Shown here: one piece after another, positions 1 to 6,738 of the stretch
Position numbering within the stretch: the first letter of the stretch is position 1
Layout of the letters: each line of letters begins with the position of its first letter
The notes under the pieces: generated by a model
Seen by the model: the letters and a program-made list of their open reading frames with translations, nothing else
The model's database searches: none
Told to the model about the DNA's origin: nothing
Translations under genes and position numbers: made by a program
From: Sulfurimonas sp.
GTDB lineage: Bacteria > Campylobacterota > Campylobacteria > Campylobacterales > Sulfurimonadaceae
Assembly (NCBI GenBank): GCA_026988235.1
Contig: JALSLQ010000070.1
Coordinates: forward strand, 1 to 41,238
Direction of reading: 5' to 3'
Length of the DNA stretch: 41,238 bases

Positions 1-2120
1 GCATCTAAGGCTTGAAAAGTTGTGTTGAAATCTGCTCCGGCTATAAGAGGTGAAGTTGTGACATTGAGAACAAATTTTGCAGGGCGTACGGCATAGTTGT
101 CACTTGAGTAAGAGCTGTTGATATCTAAAGAGGTATTGTTTTGATCTCTTCCTTCTATATAAACCTGGACACATTTTACAGCGCGGTTTACCGTCATGTC
201 ACTGTAGTAGGCACAGCCACTTGCATTGGTATCGTTACACGGAGTACCGGTTGTGTCATCACATTTTACAACATCTGCAAGAAGATTGCCACCACAGTCA
301 GTAGTGTTCCCGTCATCATAGTATTTGAGTGTGACTTTTGTGATATCTGCTTCACTCGGAGCAGTCTGGGTGAGTGCATCTTTTGAGAGAATATAAAGCC
401 CGTATGGATTGTTGACTATTTGTGTCGTCAAATTGTTATCCCAGTCATTGACTGCATTACATGTAACGCCTCCAATGGAAGTGACTGCGTTAAACAGGGT
501 TGTTTTGTTATCATTTTGAGTGGTTCCTTCACAACTAGGACAGACTCTTGTCTCGCTAAGAAGTTGTTGCAACTCATTTGCATCCAAAATGCGATTATAA
601 AGACGAAACTCATCAGCCAAAGCACCCAGTGACTGTCCATTTGGGACATCATCATTTGCATCGTAGTCTGAATTGTAGAGTAAACCCAAACTACCACTGT
701 TTGGTGCTTGTGTAAAGCTTAAAATATTTGTTCCGTTGATATCAAAAAGTGTACCACTTGAAGAGATTCGAAAACTGAGAAGATTCCATCCGTTGAGGTT
801 TTGTGGATTGTATTCTTGACACTCATATGAACTATTGACAACACAAAGATTCCAGGTGTCATTTGTTGTGTTTTGAGAAAAATATATATAGTCAGTAGTG
901 CTTCCTGTTTTGTCTGCTATATTGTAGAAATAAGTATCCGAATTAAAAAGTGTATGATTTGAAGGGCTAAGTGGAAATTTAACCCAAGTTGTTAGTGTGT
1001 ACTTGTTAGGTAAATTTATAGGGTTTTTTGCAATAATTGCTTTTTGCCCATCTATGAAATCCCCTCCGGAACAAATTTGCCCCTCAGAAATATTTGCATC
1101 ATTCATTGCTGTTGCATTATAGTCATTTCCAAGTGTGCCGGAGTTTTTTATTTCATAGGTATTGCTGTCATTATCCCAGTTGCACTCATCAAAATGGTAA
1201 TCAATTAGAGGATTTGTAGCTTCTACAAATTCTTCAAAAGTGAGAGGAATAACAATGAGTTCACCAAAAGAGATGTCATCAATAAAGCTTCCCGTATCAC
1301 CACTCATAATAGTAACAGAACCAATACTACTGATATTGTTGTCATATAGAACATTAAAATCAAAAGTATCAGTTGATGAATTGTTCAAGTCAAATGAGGC
1401 AATTATTCCACCGGAAGTATCATACACAGTAAGTTTATTTACTCCGTTTTGGTGAATATCTCTCACACGAGAGAGGTATATCTCAAATCCCGCATATGCG
1501 TTATTGTCATTTATAGTATAAGTAATACTTTGTGCTTCAAAAGCATCAGGGTAATAGCTATACTCCGTTTCATCTATATCATAGTTGTCATCATCGTCAT
1601 TATCATCTCCGGTATGTCTTCTTTGAATAAAATGGTAGGCTGATGATGTTTGATCACTAACAAGAGTAATACCACTGAATGAAAAGTCATCAATACTCTG
1701 TACCCGACGGCTTCCACAATCTGTTTCATTGCCTCGTCTATCATAACAATTCCCTTGTAATGCTATATCATGATAACCACTAGTAAGACTCAGCGTAGTG
1801 TCCAACAATATAGTGGCACTTCCGCTTGCGCCTGTTCCCACAAGGTTACCATCAATATAAACTTCAATAGGACTGTCAATATCCACAGCATTGACAAGTA
1901 TAACTTCGGTAATGTTACTATCTTCACTCAAATAAAATTTTGTAGGGTTATTGAGATAATAATCATATGTAGGCTCATTGTCATTTGTAAGCGGTTCATT
2001 GGGGGTGAAAATGTTATCTGTTGTGTAGCCAGGATGCAGGTAGCCATTTAAGGAAACATCTCCCCAGCTTAAAGAACAGCTTAGTATAATAAAAAGAAAA
2101 AATCTTCCAAAATTCTGCAA
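1..2120 (-). CDS. Secreted LamG / DUF6701-like (MshQ-type) surface protein, 3' end outside window
   Basis: An open frame runs from a TTG at 2120 to the window edge without a stop (about 706 codons), so the C-terminus is missing. The TTG is chosen because AAGGA lies 7 nt upstream and the product begins with a signal peptide (LQNFGRFFLFIILSCSLSWG). A first beta-rich segment (about residues 20-290) contains Asp-rich stretches. A LamG/concanavalin-like domain follows at about 305-485 (starts DYHFDECNWD, ends near ADEFRLYNRIL). After it come Cys pairs and, at about 675-705, the segment DNYAVRPAKFVLNV, which resembles the entry to DUF6701 of MSHA-biogenesis MshQ-like proteins. The family is exported and often linked to type IV pilus or surface structures; that role here is inference. 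The DUF6701 assignment is moderate because the domain is cut by the window edge. Confidence 0.7.
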   Translation of the reverse strand, partial: MQNFGRFFLFIILSCSLSWGDVSLNGYLHPGYTTDNIFTPNEPLTNDNEPTYDYYLNNPTKFYLSEDSNITEVILVNAVDIDSPIEVYIDGNLVGTGASGSATILLDTTLSLTSGYHDIALQGNCYDRRGNETDCGSRRVQSIDDFSFSGITLVSDQTSSAYHFIQRRHTGDDNDDDDNYDIDETEYSYYPDAFEAQSITYTINDNNAYAGFEIYLSRVRDIHQNGVNKLTVYDTSGGIIASFDLNNSSTDTFDFNVLYDNNISSIGSVTIMSGDTGSFIDDISFGELIVIPLTFEEFVEATNPLIDYHFDECNWDNDSNTYEIKNSGTLGNDYNATAMNDANISEGQICSGGDFIDGQKAIIAKNPINLPNKYTLTTWVKFPLSPSNHTLFNSDTYFYNIADKTGSTTDYIYFSQNTTNDTWNLCVVNSSYECQEYNPQNLNGWNLLSFRISSSGTLFDINGTNILSFTQAPNSGSLGLLYNSDYDANDDVPNGQSLGALADEFRLYNRILDANELQQLLSETRVCPSCEGTTQNDNKTTLFNAVTSIGGVTCNAVNDWDNNLTTQIVNNPYGLYILSKDALTQTAPSEADITKVTLKYYDDGNTTDCGGNLLADVVKCDDTTGTPCNDTNASGCAYYSDMTVNRAVKCVQVYIEGRDQNNTSLDINSSYSSDNYAVRPAKFVLNVTTSPLIAGADFNTTFQALD
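457..466. repeat. TTACATGTAA palindrome, first of 13 perfect copies
   Basis: This 10-bp perfect palindrome recurs exactly at 457, 2213, 3757, 17652, 18236, 18622, 24239, 26112, 26449, 28046, 30560, 36757 and 39287 (start positions). One-mismatch copies lie near 25688, 25888, 27548 and 39230. All 13 perfect copies lie inside coding sequences, on genes of both orientations and in different reading frames, so protein motif conservation does not explain them. None was found between 3.8 and 17.6 kb or across cheV-cheA-cheW. The function is unknown. Confidence 0.85.
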
Positions 2121-2148
2121 TTTAAATCCTTATATTCTTGATTATCTG

Positions 2149-2679
2149 TTAAAAAACATTATTAAAATCCACAGACAAGCTGCATTCATCCAATTCAAAA
2201 GTATAGCTGTCATTACATGTAAGCTTCTTTTGAAACTCATATTTGCCGTTTTTTAGCTCAAAAATATCGACAATTTCACTGTTTGGTTCGACTAGCATAT
2301 AAAACTTTACACCGTTTTTTTCATACAGAGAAAATTTTTCATTGATATCTTTTTTTGCTGTGGATTTTGAAAGGACTTCTACAACAAGGGGAGGTGTCTT
2401 GGAAAAATACTGCTCTTTTGGTTCTTCACAAAACAGAGCCACATCAGGCTGTACAACATTGTACTCATCTATTTTCCAGTCAACCGGTGATATATAAACT
2501 TCACACTCTTTACAATCCAGCGTGTTACTAAGCTCTCTATAAATTCTACCGACTAATCTCTGATGTTTTGGATAGGGTGCCGGAGACATATCGTATGCTT
2601 CTCCGTCTATAAGCTCCCATCTGCCTTCCCAGGTGACATAATCATTCCATGTGAAAAAGTTTTTATCTACGGCTTGCAT
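2149..2679 (-). CDS. Uma2 family (DUF820) PD-(D/E)XK nuclease-like protein
   Basis: This 176-residue protein matches the usual length of the Uma2/DUF820 family, a restriction-endonuclease-like fold common in cyanobacteria and scattered elsewhere. Visible hallmarks are the N-terminal WELIDGEAYDMSPAP, then VQPDVALF with the catalytic Asp, PPLVVEVLSKST with the Glu of the nuclease core, and KFSLYEKNGVKFYMLVEP near the C-terminus. The start at 2679 has GGAG upstream. The cellular role of the family is not established; a nuclease activity is inferred from the fold. It stands alone between the upstream surface-protein gene on the same strand and a plus-strand operon. Confidence 0.85.
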   Translation of the reverse strand: MQAVDKNFFTWNDYVTWEGRWELIDGEAYDMSPAPYPKHQRLVGRIYRELSNTLDCKECEVYISPVDWKIDEYNVVQPDVALFCEEPKEQYFSKTPPLVVEVLSKSTAKKDINEKFSLYEKNGVKFYMLVEPNSEIVDIFELKNGKYEFQKKLTCNDSYTFELDECSLSVDFNNVF

Positions 2680-2798
2680 GATGTTTGCTCCATTGCTGGC
2701 TTAAATTTTATATTCTTTAACCTTGAGTATAACATATATTGTATTATTAGGTACTTTCATGTTTTCTTATGGTAAACAGAAATTAATAAAAGAAGGTA

Positions 2799-2804
2799 TA
2801 TAAT
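2799..2804 (+). promoter_or_regulatory. Putative -10 element (TATAAT)
   Basis: A TATAAT in an A/T-rich stretch 33 nt before the start of the small coiled-coil gene. Campylobacterote sigma-70 promoters commonly have a good -10 and a poor -35, which fits here. Sequence match only. Confidence 0.4.
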
Positions 2805-2837
2805 GCTCACATAAGATAAGAGTTTTAGGAGAAAACA

Positions 2838-3065
2838 ATGGTAGAATTTTTAAAAAAAGCTATGGACTGGGTTTTGGAAAAAGAGGCTGAGGCGGCAAAG
2901 AAGTGTTATGTAAATCCTGAAGATGTGCAAAAACAGATAGATATACTAGAAGCAAAAAGAGCAGAATTGCGTAAAAAATTTGAAGAAGAAGATGCAGAAT
3001 TTGGGCATATTCTTACACGCTTGTCATTCATCAAAGCTAATGCAAGCAAGTGTCAAACAAAATAG
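2838..3065 (+). CDS. Small coiled-coil hypothetical protein
   Basis: This 75-residue product has a clear ribosome-binding site (AGGAG, 6 nt before the ATG). It is very rich in Lys, Glu and Ala. Residues 28-52 (PEDVQKQIDILEAKRAELRK onward) look like a continuous amphipathic helix or coiled coil. There is no signal peptide, and I recognise no family. Its stop at 3063-3065 is one base from the ATG of the broken membrane gene at 3067, so the two were probably one operon. Because its partner is a pseudogene, it may be a residual gene. Confidence 0.6.
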   Translation: MVEFLKKAMDWVLEKEAEAAKKCYVNPEDVQKQIDILEAKRAELRKKFEEEDAEFGHILTRLSFIKANASKCQTK

Positions 3066-3066
3066 C

Positions 3067-3595
3067 ATGCAGATTATTATAGAATCTATACTTTTTGGAT
3101 TTAGTGCAATACTCAATTATAAAATAATGAAACGAGCCTTGGCAATTGGTCTGATCGTCACGCTTGGTTGGTCAGTAATAGGCTACTTTTTATGGGATGA
3201 GTTAGTCTCTACTGCCGCATATTTTATTGATTTGGTTCCTTTTTCTATGCTTCGTTCAAACGGAGCCTGGATATTGTCCTCATTTTTATGGTTTTCGTTG
3301 GTACTGGTAACATTCGCTTTGATTTTGGCATTTTTCGGAAATCGGAAATATGATTTTAGAGAAAGTTTCCAAAGAAAAGTACAGTTCGTTTTCTTTGCTC
3401 GTGGTATTTGTCAGTGCTGCTTTTTGGTCACTTGTTTGGTTTTTTAAAGGTTCTTATATACATACACAGTTTTTAAAACTCTTAAACTGGCTGCCGTTTG
3501 AGACAGTAGAAGCCAGTTTGTCTTATCTGCTGGGACTTTACTTTATTTACACTGCCATTATAGTAACAATGCTGTTGACACGAAGAAAGAGGATT
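3067..3595 (+). pseudogene. EI24/CysZ-like inner-membrane protein, frameshifted and 3'-truncated
   Basis: Starting at ATG 3067, the frame encodes hydrophobic segments (LAIGLIVTLGWSVIGYFLW; WFSLVLVTFALILAFFG). It then passes into a nonsense frame near 3345. The adjacent frame immediately continues a membrane protein (MILEKVSKEKYSSFSLLVVF, then VSAAFWSLVWFF, YLLGLYFIYTAIIVTML). The break coincides with a tandem duplication of CGGAAAT at about 3336-3349. Removing one copy restores the continuous reading ...AFFGNMILEKVSKE. Similarity ends near 3575-3595, where the sequence becomes the 3' part of a minus-strand gene, so the C-terminal portion is lost too. The family call rests on the pattern of hydrophobic segments and a remembered likeness to EI24/CysZ-like campylobacterote proteins; the pseudogene call is stronger than the family call. 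Confidence 0.75.
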
Positions 3596-5260
3596 GTTAT
3601 CTACAATGTTTGTGCTTATTTTTATAGTATCATCTCTACTGATTTTTCCATCTCCATTGGCATCACTGACACCATCCCAATAGTTTCCATCCCAATCATG
3701 GACTGCAGCATCTCGCGCATAATTTCCACCATTTTGTGCAAAAAGACAGTTGTTATTTACATGTAAATCACTGTTCCAATTATTTATATAAATTGCATAA
3801 CTATTTCCTCCATTGGAATCATTGTGAAAACATGAATTTTTAAGATACATTTTTGTTACATTACTACCTATGTCAATTGCATGGTCGCCTCTTGTTGTGA
3901 GCTTGGAGCTATCTACTGTAAGGTCACTACTACCGGTAATTTTGAGTCCGTCTCCACTTGTATTTACATCAAGATTGGTAAATGTCATTTTTTGAAAATT
4001 ATTATTGTCAAATACAATGCCTTTGTCATTAGCACTACTACTATCACTAAAAATTGTAACAGTATCAAATGTTACTTTATTTCCTTTTTTTATGTTTATA
4101 CCACCAGAATGTGTACTAAGATTTATATTTTTAAAATCATAATCCCCAACAACGCCCCAATCTAAAAAGATAGCTCCGTTATTACCGTTTGTGCCATCTA
4201 TATCTGCAGTATCGATGGAAACATTTGTTCCATTTTCGATTTGTAACGCATATCCACTAGTTGCATGTAAATTTATATTTGTAAAATTAAGATTATCGCT
4301 TACACTGCTATCAGAAAAAAAAGCTTGATTTGTACTGCCACTTATATTGACATCATCAACAGTTATATTTTTTGCTTTTCTTATAGATATACCAATGCCT
4401 CCATCAAGAGAGATACCGATATGATTAAAGGTTAAATCGTCTTGTGTTACGCCCCAATCTAATTCTATTGCCTTGGTGTTAGAACCATATCCATCCGTCG
4501 ATATAGATATAGTATCAAATGTCATTTTTGAACCATGTTTGAGTAAAATTGCTGGTTGTGATTTTAGAGTAAAATGTAAATTTTTAAAAGAGTGTTTTTT
4601 ATCTTTGATACTATTTCCAAGATAGATACCATAATTTGAAGCAGCGTTACCCAAGAGTGTAAAATTACAATTATCAAAAGTTTGCAATGCTCCTTTATTG
4701 AGATAAATACCATTTGCTTTAGTAGTGATTTTTAAATCTTTAAATACTCCTTTAAGATTTGCATTCACTCCCCATTCTCCATAAATAGCAGTTGCCCCAT
4801 TGGGTGTATCTACTATTAAGTTTTGAAGTGTCAAGGTACCTCTTGCACTTTTGATATGAATATCTTTATAGTTTTCATTTGTTTGTGTTGATTTTATAGA
4901 AACATTTTTAACTGTTAAATTTTTTGTATTCCCATCTATGTTGAGTGTCCCATCGCCATTGTTGTACCAATTAACATCAGAAGGAGAAGAAGCATCAGCA
5001 CCATTTGTGATAGTTAGAGTATCTTTATTGTTTACAGTAACACTCTCATCATAATCCCCTTTACAGATTTTGATGGTGTCGTTATTACTAGCATCATTGA
5101 CTGCCGCCTGGATAGTAGAATATGGGTTGTCTGGCCAAAAACTTGCTTCACAACTATAACTTCCAAACCATCCGGAAGAAGGGGTATTATCAACAACTAA
5201 AGTTGAGCCACTAATAAGTGATAAATAGCCGAACATAAATAAAACTAAAATAATTTTCAT
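3482..5260 (-). CDS. Secreted parallel beta-helix repeat protein
   Basis: This 592-residue protein starts at an ATG preceded by AGAGGGG at good spacing and has a signal peptide (MKIILVLFMFGYLSLISGS). An N-terminal segment (NPYSTIQAAVNDASNNDTIK) is the typical first turn of pectate-lyase-like right-handed beta-helices. About 400 residues of short irregular repeats follow, with recurring blocks such as 'GAIFLDWGV..DYDFKNINL' and 'TFDTVTI'. Near the C-terminus there is a calcium-loop-like DANGDGKISRDD followed by IVDNNPLSSC. No catalytic signature was recognised, so an adhesin or polysaccharide-binding role is as likely as an enzyme. The last roughly 30 residues (after about 3595) are antisense to the broken membrane gene and are probably not original. 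Confidence 0.75.
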   Translation of the reverse strand: MKIILVLFMFGYLSLISGSTLVVDNTPSSGWFGSYSCEASFWPDNPYSTIQAAVNDASNNDTIKICKGDYDESVTVNNKDTLTITNGADASSPSDVNWYNNGDGTLNIDGNTKNLTVKNVSIKSTQTNENYKDIHIKSARGTLTLQNLIVDTPNGATAIYGEWGVNANLKGVFKDLKITTKANGIYLNKGALQTFDNCNFTLLGNAASNYGIYLGNSIKDKKHSFKNLHFTLKSQPAILLKHGSKMTFDTISISTDGYGSNTKAIELDWGVTQDDLTFNHIGISLDGGIGISIRKAKNITVDDVNISGSTNQAFFSDSSVSDNLNFTNINLHATSGYALQIENGTNVSIDTADIDGTNGNNGAIFLDWGVVGDYDFKNINLSTHSGGINIKKGNKVTFDTVTIFSDSSSANDKGIVFDNNNFQKMTFTNLDVNTSGDGLKITGSSDLTVDSSKLTTRGDHAIDIGSNVTKMYLKNSCFHNDSNGGNSYAIYINNWNSDLHVNNNCLFAQNGGNYARDAAVHDWDGNYWDGVSDANGDGKISRDDTIKISTNIVDNNPLSSCQQHCYYNGSVNKVKSQQIRQTGFYCLKRQPV

Positions 5261-5297
5261 CTTATACCCCTCTAAAAATTACACTTTCACAATTATA

Positions 5298-5511
5298 TCA
5301 TATATCACTGCCCACCTCTTCATAAACACTTTGTAAAAACGAATTTGAAGGTTTTATATCAAGTTCATACCCTTTTTGAGAGTGTTGCACGGCTTATTTT
5401 AGCTTGTTTTGCAAGCTCTTCTTGTGTTATGCTTTTTTCTTTTCTAAGCTGTTTTACTTTACTTTCAAGTTCGAGTAAGCTCAAGTGGTAACTCCTTTTG
5501 TGTTGTCTCAT
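5298..5511 (-). pseudogene. XRE-family HTH regulator with internal deletion
   Basis: From ATG 5511 the product begins MRQHKRSYHLSLLELESKVK and contains the first part of an XRE helix-turn-helix (SITQEELAKQAKISRATLSK). It then stops abruptly (RV, stop at 5365). In another frame directly after, YELDIKPSNSFLQSVYEEVG runs to a TGA at 5298-5300. 'GYELDIKP' is the usual C-terminal end of short HipB-like XRE regulators. The middle (second half of the HTH) therefore appears deleted, with a frame change. Not expected to be functional. Confidence 0.7.
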
Positions 5512-5559
5512 GTAGAGATATTTTAAAACTATCACACATTCTATAGCCAATAGTTTTAA

Positions 5560-5697
5560 TTAAGTCACAATTACACCTTTTGGTGCAAAAAACTCCGGTT
5601 GATACCCTTGTAATTTAAGCCAGTCAGCCGCCTCTATTTGTGAAGCACAAACGATAGCCGCTAAGCCAAGAAGCTTTATTTTTAAAGCTGTTTTCAT
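5560..5697 (-). CDS. 45-residue exported peptide, probably an N-terminal remnant
   Basis: A short frame begins at ATG 5697 after a near-perfect Shine-Dalgarno (AGGAGG, 7 nt upstream). It encodes MKTALKIKLLGLAAIVCASQ followed by IEAADWLKLQGYQPEFFAPKGVIVT and a TAA. The first 24 residues are a convincing signal peptide with a likely cleavage after IEA-A. The mature part would be only about 22 residues, and its 'ADWLKLQG..PEF.AP.G' start resembles the mature N-terminus of larger campylobacterote outer-membrane proteins. I therefore suspect a truncated gene rather than a true small peptide. It lies upstream of the broken XRE gene on the same strand and divergent from the peroxidase gene. Confidence 0.5.
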   Translation of the reverse strand: MKTALKIKLLGLAAIVCASQIEAADWLKLQGYQPEFFAPKGVIVT

Positions 5698-5805
5698 ATT
5701 TTCCTCCTATGAAAGATATCGGTAGTGTAAAATAAGAGTGAAAAGAAAGTGTAAAGGGAAGATGTATTGAGTCTTTTATTTTATACTTTAGTGTATAATG
5801 TTGGT

Positions 5806-6738
5806 ATGAAAAAAATATTTTTACTTATGTGTACACAAATCTTACTTTTAGCGAATAATCCGCTAAAAATGTTGGATGAACCGATTACTCCAATTCCTAC
5901 ATCAGTAGCTGTGAATGCACAAAAAGTCGTATTGGGAAAAAAACTTTTTTTTGATACAGCACTTTCAAAAAATGACACAATAAGTTGTGGGAGCTGTCAT
6001 ATACTTGAAGATGGTGGAGATGATAATCTTCAGTTTTCTTTTGGTATCAATGGACAAAAAGGTTCAAGGAATGCGCCTACAGTATATAACGCCGTATTTA
6101 ATTTTAGACAGTTTTGGGATGGAAGAGCAAAAAACTTGCAAGACCAAGCAATAGGGCCAATTGAAAATCCAAAAGAGATGGGCTTTACTTTTCAAGCGCT
6201 TATTCCTAAACTACAACAAACCCACTACAAAAAAGAGTTTCAAGAAATTTACCAAGATGGTATCACAAAAGAAAACATCACAGATGCTATAGCTGAATAT
6301 GAAAAAACACTCATCACGCCAAATGCTCCTTTTGATAAATATTTAAAAGGCAATAAAAAAGCACTCTCACAAGATGCTATACAAGGCTATGAGTTATTTA
6401 AGAACAAAGGGTGTATAACATGTCACCAAGGCGTGAACATAGGTGGTAATATGTACAACAAATTTGGTATTTTTCATGATGTAAAGGGAAAAGATTTTGG
6501 AAGATATGATGTGACGCATAGAGAAAAAGATAAGTATTATTTTAAAGTGCCTTCTTTAAGAAATGTGGCGTTAACAGCTCCATATTTTCATGATGGACGA
6601 ACACAAAGCTTACATGAAGCTGTTTTGTTGATGTCAGAGTATCAATTGGGTCGGCATATCACATCTGAGGAGATAAATAAAATAGTTGTTTTCTTGAACT
6701 CTTTAACGGGTGATTTGCGTGGTAGCAAAAAACAATGA
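5806..6738 (+). CDS. Di-heme cytochrome c peroxidase
   Basis: This 310-residue periplasmic protein would reduce hydrogen peroxide with electrons from cytochrome c. It has a signal peptide (MKKIFLLMCTQILLLA) and two c-type heme sites, CGSCH at residues 61-65 and CITCH at 203-207. Family landmarks include SRNAPTVYNAVFN, QFWDGRA, KVPSLRNVALTAPYFHDGR and the C-terminal LMSEYQLGR, whose Met is the usual ligand of the electron-transfer heme. The length suits the CcpA/MauG peroxidase group. ATG 5806 is chosen because it gives a clean signal peptide; an in-frame TTG at 5767 with AAGGGA upstream is an alternative. The stop overlaps the start of the following cyclic-di-GMP gene (ATGA), so the two are co-translated. 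Confidence 0.9.
   Translation: MKKIFLLMCTQILLLANNPLKMLDEPITPIPTSVAVNAQKVVLGKKLFFDTALSKNDTISCGSCHILEDGGDDNLQFSFGINGQKGSRNAPTVYNAVFNFRQFWDGRAKNLQDQAIGPIENPKEMGFTFQALIPKLQQTHYKKEFQEIYQDGITKENITDAIAEYEKTLITPNAPFDKYLKGNKKALSQDAIQGYELFKNKGCITCHQGVNIGGNMYNKFGIFHDVKGKDFGRYDVTHREKDKYYFKVPSLRNVALTAPYFHDGRTQSLHEAVLLMSEYQLGRHITSEEINKIVVFLNSLTGDLRGSKKQ

Noticed and set aside
2980..3447. Membrane-protein frame starting at ATG 2980
   Set aside because: The first 29 codons overlap the coiled-coil gene in another frame without a ribosome-binding site; ATG 3067 fits better, and the frame is broken at about 3345.
3881..4165. Plus-strand frame inside the beta-helix gene
   Set aside because: It is an antisense shadow of a strong coding frame with signal peptide and repeats.
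5793..5798. TATAAT only 7 nt before the peroxidase ATG, suggesting a leaderless mRNA
   Set aside because: There is no convincing -35 at normal spacing, and the alternative TTG start upstream has a ribosome-binding site, so the evidence is too weak to call a promoter.
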